From Rotaria macrura (Eukaryota > Rotifera > Eurotatoria > Philodinida > Philodinidae): a stretch of 64,000 nt of DNA. How positions within the stretch are numbered: position 1 is the first letter of the stretch; the number at the start of each line of letters is the position of its first letter. The notes below the pieces were generated by a model, which saw only the letters and a list, made by a program, of their open reading frames with translations, was not told the DNA's origin and did not search any database. A program made the position numbers and the translations under genes. The stretch spans positions 62,001 to 126,000 of the forward strand of contig OENT01000145.1 in assembly GCA_900239685.1 (NCBI GenBank), read 5' to 3'. Shown in pieces: positions 15,001-27,200 of the stretch.

Positions 15001-17600
15001 GAACACCAGGAAATCAGAACCTCTAAGAAGACAAGAACAGTTCTCAGTTTCTCTTTCTCTGTTACGTATCACAAGAATATGGCAGGTAAACTGAACAAAT
15101 CATATTACCTGGTAATATGGACATGGTATCATTGAAATCATCCGAAATAGAAGAGACGGGTAGAATAAACAGAAAAAAGAATGAAATGGATTGAAAATTT
15201 TTATGCATGTCGTTTATATGTACATGTAAGCATGTTGCTTCTTTTTTTCACTCCTCCATTCTCTCTTGAAGAATTTTCAAGTGTCCGTAGTGCTTAGACG
15301 TGTCTATAGCAATGTTAACCTTGATGCTACGCAAAGTGGAAAGAAAAGTACTTAACAAAAAAGAAAAAAAAACTATGTCTTCCGTTTTTTTTAATAATTT
15401 CCTACAATCACATTTAACTAAAAGAAGAACACTTATCTTAGTTGTATTCGATGATTTAAAAATGTTTTACTACTTGTCATCGTCGTTTTATTTCACTACC
15501 TACTCGATATAATTTTCTCACTTTCTTCTCCTTCTTCTTTTTTTCTAATATTAACACATTGGATTACTACACTTATCGGCAGTCCTAAGGGTAATACTCA
15601 TAAAATTGTTCATCGCTTATATATACAAACACACATTTTTCTTTTTGTTGGTTGCAGTAGCGTTAAAAGAAGAACGAAAATGAAACCATAGAGCAACATG
15701 GAGAGATGTTTTATGTTGCTTTTCAGTATACAAAGCCATTTTTTACTTGAGAATAGACTACTTGTTCGAAGACTCTGGTTATTGAACACGTTGAATATAT
15801 ATTATATCATGAATGTATCATTATTCATTTTTGCTTCGAACAATCTTCTCATCGATGTCGATTTATATGAATAAATGAAAAAAAAGGAACCTTGACCGAC
15901 TATAATTTATGCCGACCAAGTTTGTATTAAAATAATCGATGATGTTATGTACAGCAATAGAATTCGAATAAAAGGTGTGTCTTAGACGAAGAAAAAAACC
16001 TATGATTATTACGAATCAATACAAATCGAGAATTCAAATTATATTTATCTATTAATACTTATACCTTTCCTACTATCTTATATTTCAATTCATAGTTGAA
16101 TATTTGTTGTTGACTTTCAATGTATACATTCAAATAAAATAGTCAACAGCAAAAAATGTATTTGAATTCGATATCGAAGATGTACGATTTATTTAACTTA
16201 AACGTATTGCGCAACACTATTGTATTACTTAGCATTTTATGAATTTGACTTAAATAGTAATTGGAAGATTTTTTTTTTTATTGAAAAACTTTAAGAATAG
16301 AATCATGCGTAGAATTGTAATCAATGCTCAACTGTGTTACTCATATAAATTACATTAAGTTCTTCTACTAGAGAAGAAATCTTTAATTTCGATACTCTAC
16401 CTGTTGTGTTTATTTCAAGAAAGAAAAATGTCAGATTGTTGTAACGAGAGAATTATATTATAATTTTAAACGGACCAATTTTCAAAATAATCGAATCTCG
16501 AAATTTCGCTTTTGTTTATTTTTTATCGACTTTGGCATAAAACATGTTTGTTTCTAACAGTTTTTCTAAAAGTAACTTTCAAAATTTCTCATGTATTTTG
16601 TTGTTAAAGAAATATTTATGAAATATTAAATTACATTAATCTATGTTTAATCTGTTAATGTGTTGTTTTTAGTGACTAAAGAAACCTTTTTCAGAGTAAA
16701 ACGTTCGTATGTATTCGTCTCTCATTAAATAACACAAAATATTTATCTTTTGTCATATTTAAACGAAACATGGTACTTAGCTTGAAATGTAGAAAACAAA
16801 AAATTGTGAAAAAATAAAACTTTTCTTTTTCTTTTTCTTTGCATTATTTTACCTGTCATGTTCAATATCACTTGATTCTTCATCGCTTGTTGATATATTT
16901 GGATTTGTAGAAATAAAAAGTTTTGCACATGTTAAATTTTGATTTAAAATTAATCGAGGAATTTTCGTTTGCAAATTCATTGATCTACTACGACCACGTA
17001 TTGATGATGATGATGGTGAATATTCACTTGTTGTTGTTGCTGTTGTTGTTGATGTAACACTTGAAGGTGATGGTGTTGTCATCGTTGGTATTCTCACCGG
17101 AATTCGTGATGTTATTGATTGTCGTCTTTCTGATTCATGTGATGAAGTTCGTGACGGAGAACGTTGAACTGGTTGCTTCATCAATGGTGTAACATTATTG
17201 ACTGTTATAGATGAATCATATGAATATGCTCGACGTTTTGTTTTGTTTAATGAACGTCGTTTGTTCGATGGTTTTTGAATTCTTTCGTTTTGATGAAATT
17301 TCGGACATGATGGATGATGTTGGTGATTACGATGATGATTACGACGATGATTAGCACTGTTTAATAAATCGGGTATATCTTTTAATGATTCACATTTGCA
17401 TGTAGCACAACGTGGACACACAGGAACTGATCTCGGTTCTTGTCCTTGTAACAATGGATCACACCAATTACGTAGAGTTCCAGCAAAGAGTGTATGTTCG
17501 TTTGAATTTGTATTAAATAAACTAGTTTCAGTATTGTTATTCGGTAATTCAGACATGGCTTCTATTTGTTCTCTAGATTCGATACTAGCCGCCTTGCAGC
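1..17600 (-). CDS. Giant disordered Ser/Asp/Asn-rich protein, multi-exon, C-terminus beyond window
   Basis: I do not recognise this gene. Reading the minus strand, nine exons join with GT-AG borders and matching phases: 17600-16853, 14648-14365, 10651-9683, 8442-7210, 7039-6887, 6032-5421, 4411-4151, 4083-2732 and 1125-1 (still open at the edge). From the first ATG in the first exon (17556) the product exceeds 2,200 residues; the frame is also open from that ATG to the exon's acceptor, so further upstream exons are possible. Composition is Ser, Asp, Asn, Gln and Thr rich with polyserine, poly-Asn and acidic runs, no transmembrane segment and no enzyme fold that I can see. A cysteine cluster (CPRCATCKC) lies near the N-terminus at about 17,390-17,420. 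A proline run sits near the left edge (about 120-160). Short motifs recur in different exons: a SDD[SN]L-like core and a DEDEFYL-like core. A scaffold or docking protein is plausible but is inference. The phase agreement at all eight junctions makes one gene likely; transcript support is absent. Confidence 0.7.
8631..8846 (+). CDS. Candidate small single-pass membrane protein nested in an intron
   Basis: A 71-residue open frame starting with two ATG codons lies on the plus strand inside the intron of the giant minus-strand gene between its exons 3 and 4. The N-terminal 30 residues are charged (MMYDKDQRDQR start). A hydrophobic stretch of about 20 residues follows (VFLSFLLIMALCCFYSICC), then a basic/acidic tail rich in Lys and Leu. 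This layout fits a single-pass membrane microprotein. I recognise no family and see no introns or polyadenylation signal. An open frame of this length can arise by chance in AT-rich DNA, so it remains a candidate. Confidence 0.25.
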   Translation: MMYDKDQRDQRIESKNSLDNFSGTVHKTFKYVFLSFLLIMALCCFYSICCHKDLREDLLKINFEKLKKTFL

Positions 17601-20600
17601 CTAGAAATAAAATACATCATAGATAGATACTATTGACTGTAGATCAGTTATTGTCGATAGTACGAAGAAAATAAAGAGAACGATTGATTTAGTTACTATG
17701 AAGACGATGGAGAACGCAAAACAAAACATACAGTCAAGTGTTATCATATTCTCATAGGTTTGAGTTCATAGTTGAATTGAATTTTTCGACAGGTATTCAA
17801 ACGTTAATAGTATAATTATTATGACAACTATTTTTCTTCATTCTCACAACTGACCTTCATCCACTTAACATATAGCTACACATATAAATACAAAACAAAA
17901 TAACATAGTTTATACTTAGTTTCAATTATCATTGCCTCGAGATAGATCCAATACAAGAAGAAAGAGAAAAGAAGTATTCTTCACTTTGGAATTAATGCTT
18001 TCAACTAGGACTTTTACATCGTTAGACACATGCAGTACATTGGCCATAGAAAAAAAGAGAAGGGAAAAAGACAACTAACACCATGAAACGGAAAAGAGAG
18101 AGACAGAGAGTGAAGAGAAAAAAAAAGGTATAATAGATGACACAATGATCTCAAACACTCGCAAATGCACAGACCCATACATCATCATCGCAGGAGCGTT
18201 TATTAAATAGATGGGGAAGAAGAAGAAGAAAATGTCGAACGATGACAGATAACCTCTCTGGTGGCATTTAAATTCAGACATCAGGTGGGTTGACAAATCA
18301 TGTCATCGTCTACACACACTATTTAAGTTAAACTGAAAAGAAGAAGATGAAATAAACAGAAAATTGCATGCAAGCACACACACACTACACATACATATAT
18401 GCATACATATCCCCCAGCAGGGAATGACCAATTTAAATAAAAGGTGGTGACTGCTTAAGAACTATTATTGTTCAAAATGAATGTTAAAATACAGACCATT
18501 CCTTTCGTCTGCCTAAGACTTTTCTCGTTAATCAGTCTAGTCTACTTTTTTTTTCAACATCCGTTATTTTTCTTTCTGATGTTATATGCTTTCAAACGGA
18601 TTCATTTCCGACCAACTGTTCACAACTGAAATGATCGATCGTGATAATGTATGACAATTAAACTCTCTATATACATTTATGATGTCATCATGCACATATT
18701 GAAAATGACAATCATAAAAAGAGGGATCATCAACAACATTACATCAAGTCCTATGACAAATACACACAGAGAGAAAAGGAAAAATTCATTAAAAAGAATA
18801 AATCAAAGGCTCAAGATGAAAACTACTATTCAACAAAGTTAATTCGCTTACGATTACTCTATGTCAAGTGTTCAACAAAGAATCAAGTAAGTACTATCGA
18901 TACGCTTCCTAGATGAGTATATCAACATGCAAAAGAAAAAAAATAATAGATATCAGTTAATTTTTTTAATATTTAATTCGTTATATTTTTCAAGGCATAG
19001 GACTTATTCAATTGTTTTAAAGTAATATGGAATAGTTATTTTAGCAAATTTTTCCATACTAATGAATACAACATTTAGCTAATTGTATTTTATTATGATT
19101 TCTCGGCTTTTCCAATATGTATGAAACAACACGAGCGGTGTAGACCGTAAGTTATGAAAGAAAAAAAGATCCATTAGTTATAGTAGAAAGAAAAAAATGG
19201 AACGTTTATTCTACGAGCAAAAAATAAGTTCTCTTCTTTAAAGTTCATACACACACGCCATCCTTCTGTTTCTCTTCAGACAACAGTACCTGATCGGTGT
19301 TCACTTGATGATGTGAGCAGTCCGCATGAACTACATATAGTAAGCATGATGTGTTGATTATTAATGTCGACGTTTGATGATGAAAAGAATTTTGTTTTTC
19401 AAGTGCATGCGGGTTTATGTTTGAGATAGAGACAACTGGTTTCTTCTTCTTCGTCTTCTTTTGATACTACTGTTCCTTTGTTGCGTTGTCAAAAAAAAAA
19501 CGAAAGGAATAACGAAAGACTAAAGTTCTGTTTGGCTGCCTTTTTTGTTTCTTTCTGTTATGCTGATACTGATAAAAAAGATACCTTACATCTGACCATA
19601 GTTTTTCGCTCATTCCTTATACTATATTAGAGTTAAAAGAAGAATACCTAACCATGTTTACGAACGACTGTTTGTTTTTACTGCAATCAGCTTTGGATCA
19701 ATATGCATCAGCATCTAAGTGCAACTTTATATGTATAGAAAAGATTATTGTTATTATAGCACAATATTGAAGTGTTAAAAAAAAGTATTAGAATTCCTAT
19801 ACACATAACGTATGTAATACTCATTTCTTTGTCTATGTTTTTATGCTCCTGAATAAAATATGTACACATCGAAGAGGATAAACGATTATCGAACTTGTAT
19901 GTCAATGTGTATTACAATTTTCTATAGTGGATGTTCAAGCTTTCCTTTAAAATTATGGATGAACTAGTCGACATTCAATTAAGAAGAATATGAAAAAACA
20001 AAGGAAATATTGAAGAATACCTTCAAATTTATTTTTAATAACCACCTTTAGTAATATGGAATTATATATGTTTGTTTCTTGAAATGATACTTTCAAATTT
20101 GTTGAATACGTTTGCTAAATAAAGAAATAAAGAAGAAAAAATATGTTGCATGATAAAATTCTCCTACTGAAAATAGCATTAATACTGCTTCATCCAGCTT
20201 TTTCTTAAGCAGGATAAAGATTGAGTATCATTTATCTCGTATAAACAGTGACACGCCTCTTCTATTGTATAGCAAAGTTCTTTGCTAATTTTCTTGAGAA
20301 CTTTTTCAATTTTAATGAAATCATATATTCTAATGATTCTCAATATATCAGTAGAAGTGTAATTAAGTCATTTCTAGTATATGTAGATTTAAGTTTAATA
20401 TCAATATTAGTATAGTTTGCTTTTGTAATCTTCGAAATATGTTTACTCGAAGTCTGATGACACATAAAACAATATAGAATAGGACAATTTAACATGAGTT
20501 TTTTAATTTTAGAATCCTTGTTTCGATCCTAATCATTTGTGGTTTTGTATGATAAAGTTTTCTTTTTTGTTCTGCTTCGAAGAAAGATTCACTGTCATGA

Positions 20601-23223
20601 CTACAAAACAAATCTAGAGTGTTTGACATACACCAACACATGTATATGAGAAAAATTTTCTCAACTAGGAAACATCCGTGTTAAATTTCAATGTCTGTTA
20701 CGTAAAGTTAATTTACTCTCGTAGCTTTTTTTCTAGAAATGTGAGCACATTTACAAAGGGAAATAGAATCTATCTGCGAACGTGTACTGAAGTATGTTCT
20801 TTGAAGTACATCTTTTCTGCCTAAGGTTATATTTCCTTGCCACACGAAATACATAAGTGTTTCTTGCAAGCAAAATGCAAACAGTACTAAAAACAGCAAT
20901 GAAATATACATAAATACAATTCCTCTTCTACTTTCAACCATTTGTTTGCCGACAATCATAGACATTCCAATCGATTAGAATTTAACAAGAAAAGCTTAGC
21001 GGATTTGTGTGTAAACTAATTGCATCTGTATGAATCGAATTTGGAGCATCACAACTTAATTTGAATAACAACATGGTATTAAAATATTTTTTTTAAATTT
21101 TAATTATCTAAATCAATGGATTCAAGATTTCATCTTACTGCATACCAAAGTTAATAGATGGCTCTTGATTTCATCAAGTTTTCAGAATTTTTGATTGATG
21201 TTGTTTCGTTAGGAAACAATAAAATTTTCAAACAATGATTCTAACAAGAAGAATGCACGGGACATGTTGAAAACTGTGACTGAGACAAAAAACACTAGCA
21301 CCTCTTCTTCTTCGTCCCCTCCCTAAAGGACATAGTAGAAAATTTTCTACCATTTGTTAATAAGTAAACAAAATCAAATAGTGTGGGTCTTCTGCAGAAT
21401 CAAGAATTTATAAATCCCGACGAAATCGTATGTGAAATTATTTGTATACCAAGGATATAGCATGTCTAAATTGTTTAAGAATTTGCAAACTATTGAAAGT
21501 TTCAACATAAAGTTTGATCAGATGAGACCATATCCATAATTCAAACGAAAACTAGATACCAACTCGAATTTAAACAAAATAGCACTTTTTTATATTTTCA
21601 TAAAATCATTAATACCGCTCAAACTTGCCACGCGAATGTCATTAAAAAAATTCTACGTGTATCATATCCAATGACAATCATTACTGATGATGATTACTAC
21701 GTAATACATCAATTCAAAGTTTATCAACTTGTTCTATAGGGAATAAAAGATTCATTCGGTATAAGAAAAGAAAAAAACAGTTATGAACATCTTCTTCTAC
21801 ATACTTAGACAAATGATAAACTACCAGTAGTGCATGGTGAAGCAGTATATCGACCACTGTTTTCAAAAAAAGTGTCCTAACTAAACTCTGTTGAATAGTG
21901 TGAACACTTGAATGTGAATATTTTTTTTATTCCGATTGAAAAATTTTCGATTTATTTTATGAATAAGATTACGTATAGTATCGAACTACTGCGTATCAAA
22001 GTAAATATTATACATTGATATTGATCAATCTTCCCCCGGTGTATCTGAATCTAGTTGAAAAACAAAAATATAAATCGATAATGTATGAATAGAATAGAGA
22101 CAAACGAATTGTTCACATGTTACTAATAGAAAATTTATTTTTGTATCGTGCATATAACATCTCTTTTTTAAAGGGAACATCTTTTCTTATCGAAAGACTC
22201 ATAGAACAACTGAAATAACATAGATAATTCAATAAATCAATTACAACTACTACACGGATATATTGTTATTTAGTTCTCATTCGCAACTGTAGATAGGATC
22301 AATGTATAAGAAGATTCGTTGGATTAATCAGATTAATATGGAGGTGATTATACTGAGTATCAATACAATATTGAACAGCCGTTGTTCGAGTAGAACTTTA
22401 TTCTTGTTGTATCAATGCGTTCATTCAATTTCAATATCTTTTGTATTCTTTGTTTAGCTTATCTTGTTACAAATTAATCAATCATTGGTTATTACTTCAC
22501 AACAATGCACTACATACCCAAATGTATATCCTTTTTCTAATAACATGTATACGAAAAGAAAATAAGTTTAAATACCGAATAGTTGTCATTGCATGGCTAC
22601 CTAAGAATGAAGCATCGATGGTTATCTTATCGAATTCACTCTTCTGTCACCAACATATGATTGTTTAACTTCTAGATCATTCGTTTCTTTAGTCTACACA
22701 ACCTTTCGACGATATTGTGTTGCATGTTTAACTTTCGCTATATTTACCGAATGAATTTGTTCCGTAGAAGACTTCTGAATTTATATAGTGGAATTTTATT
22801 TCAATGATATTAACATGAGATAATCACTTCGATGGCATCGAGTTTTTCTTTTTGACGATTGCAGTACTTATTGTTTAGTATAATCCTCAAATTCTGGAAA
22901 TGACGAGTGCAATTCTTCGGATTTTATGACAACAAAATGGATCAATTTCGATGTTGATAGTTCTGATGAAAAGATATTTTCTCGACGTTCGTTCTTTCGA
23001 CCTTAATACAGTTAACATTTATCTAGTTCGTTCTTGTTTTGTTGCCTTCATGACATTTTAACTTTGAAACAGTAGTGAAGCAACTTCTCTTCATATGCAA
23101 TTTTTCTTTTTATTAGCAAAACACAGCATGATTTATTTCTTTTTTTTGTAATGAAATTTTCTAAGAAAAAGACAATTCATTTTCTAGTTTTGTTTCCATT
23201 TGATACAATGACTAATGATTATC
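17601..23223. other. Gene-poor tract between the giant gene and TMCO1
   Basis: I see no convincing coding exon on either strand. The tract lies between the first recognised exon of the giant minus-strand gene and the 3' end of TMCO1 (also minus), so it should hold the giant gene's promoter and any unrecognised 5' exons. Open frames here are short, AT-driven and without spliceable partners. Several purine-rich GAAGAA runs occur at 18,060-18,250. Confidence 0.5.
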
Positions 23224-24214
23224 TTAACGTTGTGATAATTGACCCGGAGGTGAAAAGAAACCACCTGATGCTTTACTTGCAGCACGTGATGGAGCAACTA
23301 AATAATATCAATAACGGCATAGTATAAAATTCATGCTATCTATCACATAAAAACAAAATACTTACGACCAAATATTTTTTGAACATTCTATCAACATGAA
23401 AACAAAAATGTTTTTTTTTTATAGAAAAAAAACTTTCAGTCTCGTTTACCTGTCGAATCGACATTGTACAAAGAACATAGAGAAAAATGAATGAGCAATC
23501 GGTAAAATCATCACCAGATAAATTTCGATGAGATAATCCACGAATCCATGGTATTGGTTCAAATGGAAGTTTAGCTACAACTCGACCTTCAAAACTAAAA
23601 GCAAAGAAATCAAACAGAAAATTCTTTTCTCAAAACATACATTGAATTAAACATGCCAAGTAATGCCATAAATGTAAAACTTGATGCAAACATTGATTTC
23701 ATTTTAACCTGTAAGATATTAGATTAAATAAGAGAAGCAAAAATTTAGCATTGACGTATTCTGCTGTTACCATTGATAAATCTCGATTATTAACTTTTAA
23801 TTTTTCTTCTTGACGTTCTGAAATTAAAAATTCAATGTAAAGACGAGAAAAATAAATATGTCATTCGATTTTCGCAATCAATATAATACCGAGTTTTCGT
23901 TTTTGAACTTTATCTGCAGCATCACTAACCGTTTCCTTTTGACGTTCAACTATTTATGAAAAGATATTGATTACAAATACAGAATAAAATTATATTCTTT
24001 GACTTACGTCGTTTACTAGCTTTTTCGACTTCCCCTTTTAATCGTTGATATTTCTCAGTTCGATATACGAGCAGCCAAGTTAGACCTAATAAACCAAATC
24101 GTTTGTAACAAAGTAGTGGAACATTTCAGTTGAAGATAAACAAAATAACTAACCTTCCCCAAGTAATGCAGTTGCAATAGAAATACAAATAATTAAAATT
24201 GTGTCACCTATCAT
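23224..24214 (-). CDS. TMCO1: TMCO1, ER calcium load-activated channel protein
   Basis: Eight minus-strand exons join in phase into 184 residues, close to the 188 of human TMCO1: 24214-24154, 24085-24008, 23949-23890, 23817-23771, 23708-23641, 23594-23450, 23387-23366 and 23297-23224. The product has an N-terminal membrane segment (DTILIICISIATALLGEG), then WLLVYRTEKY, a Lys/Glu coiled coil, the NNRDLSM signature, a second membrane segment, the loop FEGRVVAKLPFEP, the GLSHRNLSGDD and CSFIFLYVLCTMSIRQN blocks, and the tail APSRAASKASGGFF. TMCO1 belongs to the Oxa1/GET1/EMC3 insertase superfamily. It is described as an ER channel opened by calcium overload and as a component of the ribosome-associated multipass translocon. 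One exon is only 22 nt long. A pyrimidine-rich acceptor-like AG ends one base before the start ATG, so the 5' UTR may carry an intron or a trans-splice site. Confidence 0.95.
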
Positions 24215-27200
24215 GCTTAGAAATCGAACGATGAGACGGACCAGAAGAAAAAAAGAAGGATACACGTATGTATGTGTATGTGAATGTCTAATAAATTGAT
24301 AGACATTGGACTAGAAAATTCATCGTTCATAGTTACTATACGATAGATAGCGCTAGAATTCGATGAGACTTTGTCTAAATATAGAAGATTTTTCTCATAG
24401 ATAAGAAAAAAAAACAACAACGATACAAATGATTTGGTTTATGTAATTTTGTATTTCAAACACGGATGCTACACTAAGATCATTTTGAAAATATTTATAT
24501 CTATCACAACTCGACAATTTTTCCCTTCTAAAAGTCCGAATACGTTTAAAATTATCTTTGTTTTCTTTCGTATTTCAAACACATTTTAGAATGCTTTCAA
24601 ATTGAATTAAGAAACTATAAGAGCATTCGTATTACTAGATCAGCTCTAATTAGTGACTTATTCTATCAGAAGTATTACTTCGAAATATTATGCACCACGT
24701 AAAATATCATATTTGTAAATCAATGCGAAAGAAGCATACCTAAGCGTTTGATCTCAGGAGAGGATGCATGAAAAGAATAAGAAACAAAATTTTCACAATG
24801 ACAAGAATGAAAATAATGATCCATTTTTCTTCAATTAAAATCATAAGAATGAAAAATCCTATGATAAATGTCTGTCATGATATGTGACGACAAAATTAGA
24901 TCATTTTGTCTCCGATCCATGTTTGTCTTTTGCCCCTACTCTTTTTTGGCATTGATATTTTCTTCTTTTACACCCACACTTACCCTTGAATCAGATGGAT
25001 TAGATTGGCATTCAATAACAGATGACAAGTATTACTCTGCAAGCAACCTTTTATCAAACATTGTTAGAATCAGAATAAACTCAATATTTCTAATTAATGA
25101 CAATCGGAGCTGTTACATGCTTTGTCCGACTACGGACTATTCCTTATCTATTCTACGGTACGCTAAAGATTAACATGAGGATTTATGTATCGAATAGAAT
25201 AGTACTTTCTTTTCTTTTCTTTTCTTTAACTATATTGAAAAAACAAAGCAGCTCAAATTGTATTTCAATCAAAACTAGTTGTATCTTTTCAGATGAAATT
25301 TGCTAATAGAAGTGATTACGTTTTGTCAATGACAGTTACATACTATATACGAGTCTTTTCTGAATATGGATTATTAGTGATGATTTTTATTCGTATGATG
25401 TAGATTGTGTATGTATTGAAATTCAACAGCGTAGTAAAAACTAGGAATAAAACTGCTAGATTTACGGAAGATGGAGTAAATAAAAAGCAGAATCTAAACA
25501 TCTCTAACCTCAAGCTAAACATAGATTGAGATGTATCATATTAATTTAAATCAGAAATTTCTAGTCGATTCATGAGAAGTATGTATAGTGATATATTTGA
25601 AAATGTGAAATTTAAATAGTTATATGTTTCCCACTATACTCTAACGTTGAACGTTTCAGAGATTCTTCTGCTGTGTCTGATTCTTCCGATGAATGTTTTT
25701 AAACATGTTTCCTGTCAAGATGATTAAATTTTCCTAGAAAATTTTTAAGATTTTATATGAAATCAAGGACAAAGAATGCATCGTTTAATCAATTGCAAAA
25801 TAAGTTCGTAAGACAATATTCATATGCTTGTATTCAGAAAATAATATTCTAGGATAAATTTTTGGCATTTTTATCTTAGGCTATCTTTGACATTGAACAT
25901 AGATGCTTAGCATATTCAATATTGTCTCGAATGCTATCGATTGACTTCTCACCTAAACTACATTATTCATCGTCCATTTTACACAGTTCATTCAAACTTT
26001 CGATGTTATTCATAGATAACTTTTTCTCGAATACTATACATTCTTCTCTACTTATTACATAATGCTACAGTCAGAGAATCTATTTACATACAAAATCTCA
26101 ACGCAAATGTCTGTCACTTTGAAGTATCAAGATAATACGCACAACAGCGCTGAATTGCAACATTTTTCTAATCTAATGGAAAATAAAATGATGTGACAGT
26201 CTATCTATAGATACAATTTTTTTAATTATTTTCATGGAATGTGAACACGAATGATCCTCAATCTTTGAAATAGCGATATGAGTAACATAGAATTGTCATG
26301 CACAGCAAAATCGACACAATAGATTCCAATGATGGTGATTTATATTGTGTGACTCTTGTATTTTCCTCTTAACATGTTCTGAAGTCCTAGTACCAAATAT
26401 ATAAATTATCTAAATCAGTATGAGTTTCATTCGTATTACATAGTCCTCATGAACGTATTGTCTTGTCTTCTCAATCTATTTCTATTTTGATATTTTGATA
26501 GAATTCATTTATGAATAAGTTTTTTCATTGACCCCGTGTACGTAGTTTTTACAAAATGGATATTACGTTAACAAAGACAGATGACGGATAACTGTAGGAA
26601 GAAAAATAGATCTTCATCAATGTTGAATGTGACCTATTGCCGTTGGAAAACAAGCTCATGATATGTCATTATGTATGAGAAGCATCACTCAGAAAGGTTC
26701 CATGTAATCGAATCGAATTCATACTATCTGAATAATAGTAAATATATATTCATAAACATTTTATTCAGATGTTTACAACTCGTTCGTTAATCTGGAATAG
26801 ATTTTCATGCCACAGGAAAGTATAGTTATTTTAGTCGTTTGATTTTCATTGTAACCATCGAGTAAATGCAACACGTTAAGCGTCTATTTTTGATGAAGCA
26901 CGTTTTATCCATGATTCTTGTATCATTTGTTGTTTTATGCTCAATGACTAAAATATTTTAATCAATCGAAAGTTTTTCTTGATTGAATAATTAAAAAGAA
27001 GTAATTTTTCTCATTGAATATTTTCGTTAAAGTTTGAATTTTACTTATCGATGCATCATTGTTGTGCAAAGTGCTGTTCAACGATCTAGAGGTGACTATT
27101 ATAATCAATAAGAATAAAAATTCAGACATGAAAACAAGTTTGTTACGTTTGAAAAAGAAAGTAATTTGATAAAAATATCTTCTCGTGATATTAAATAGAA

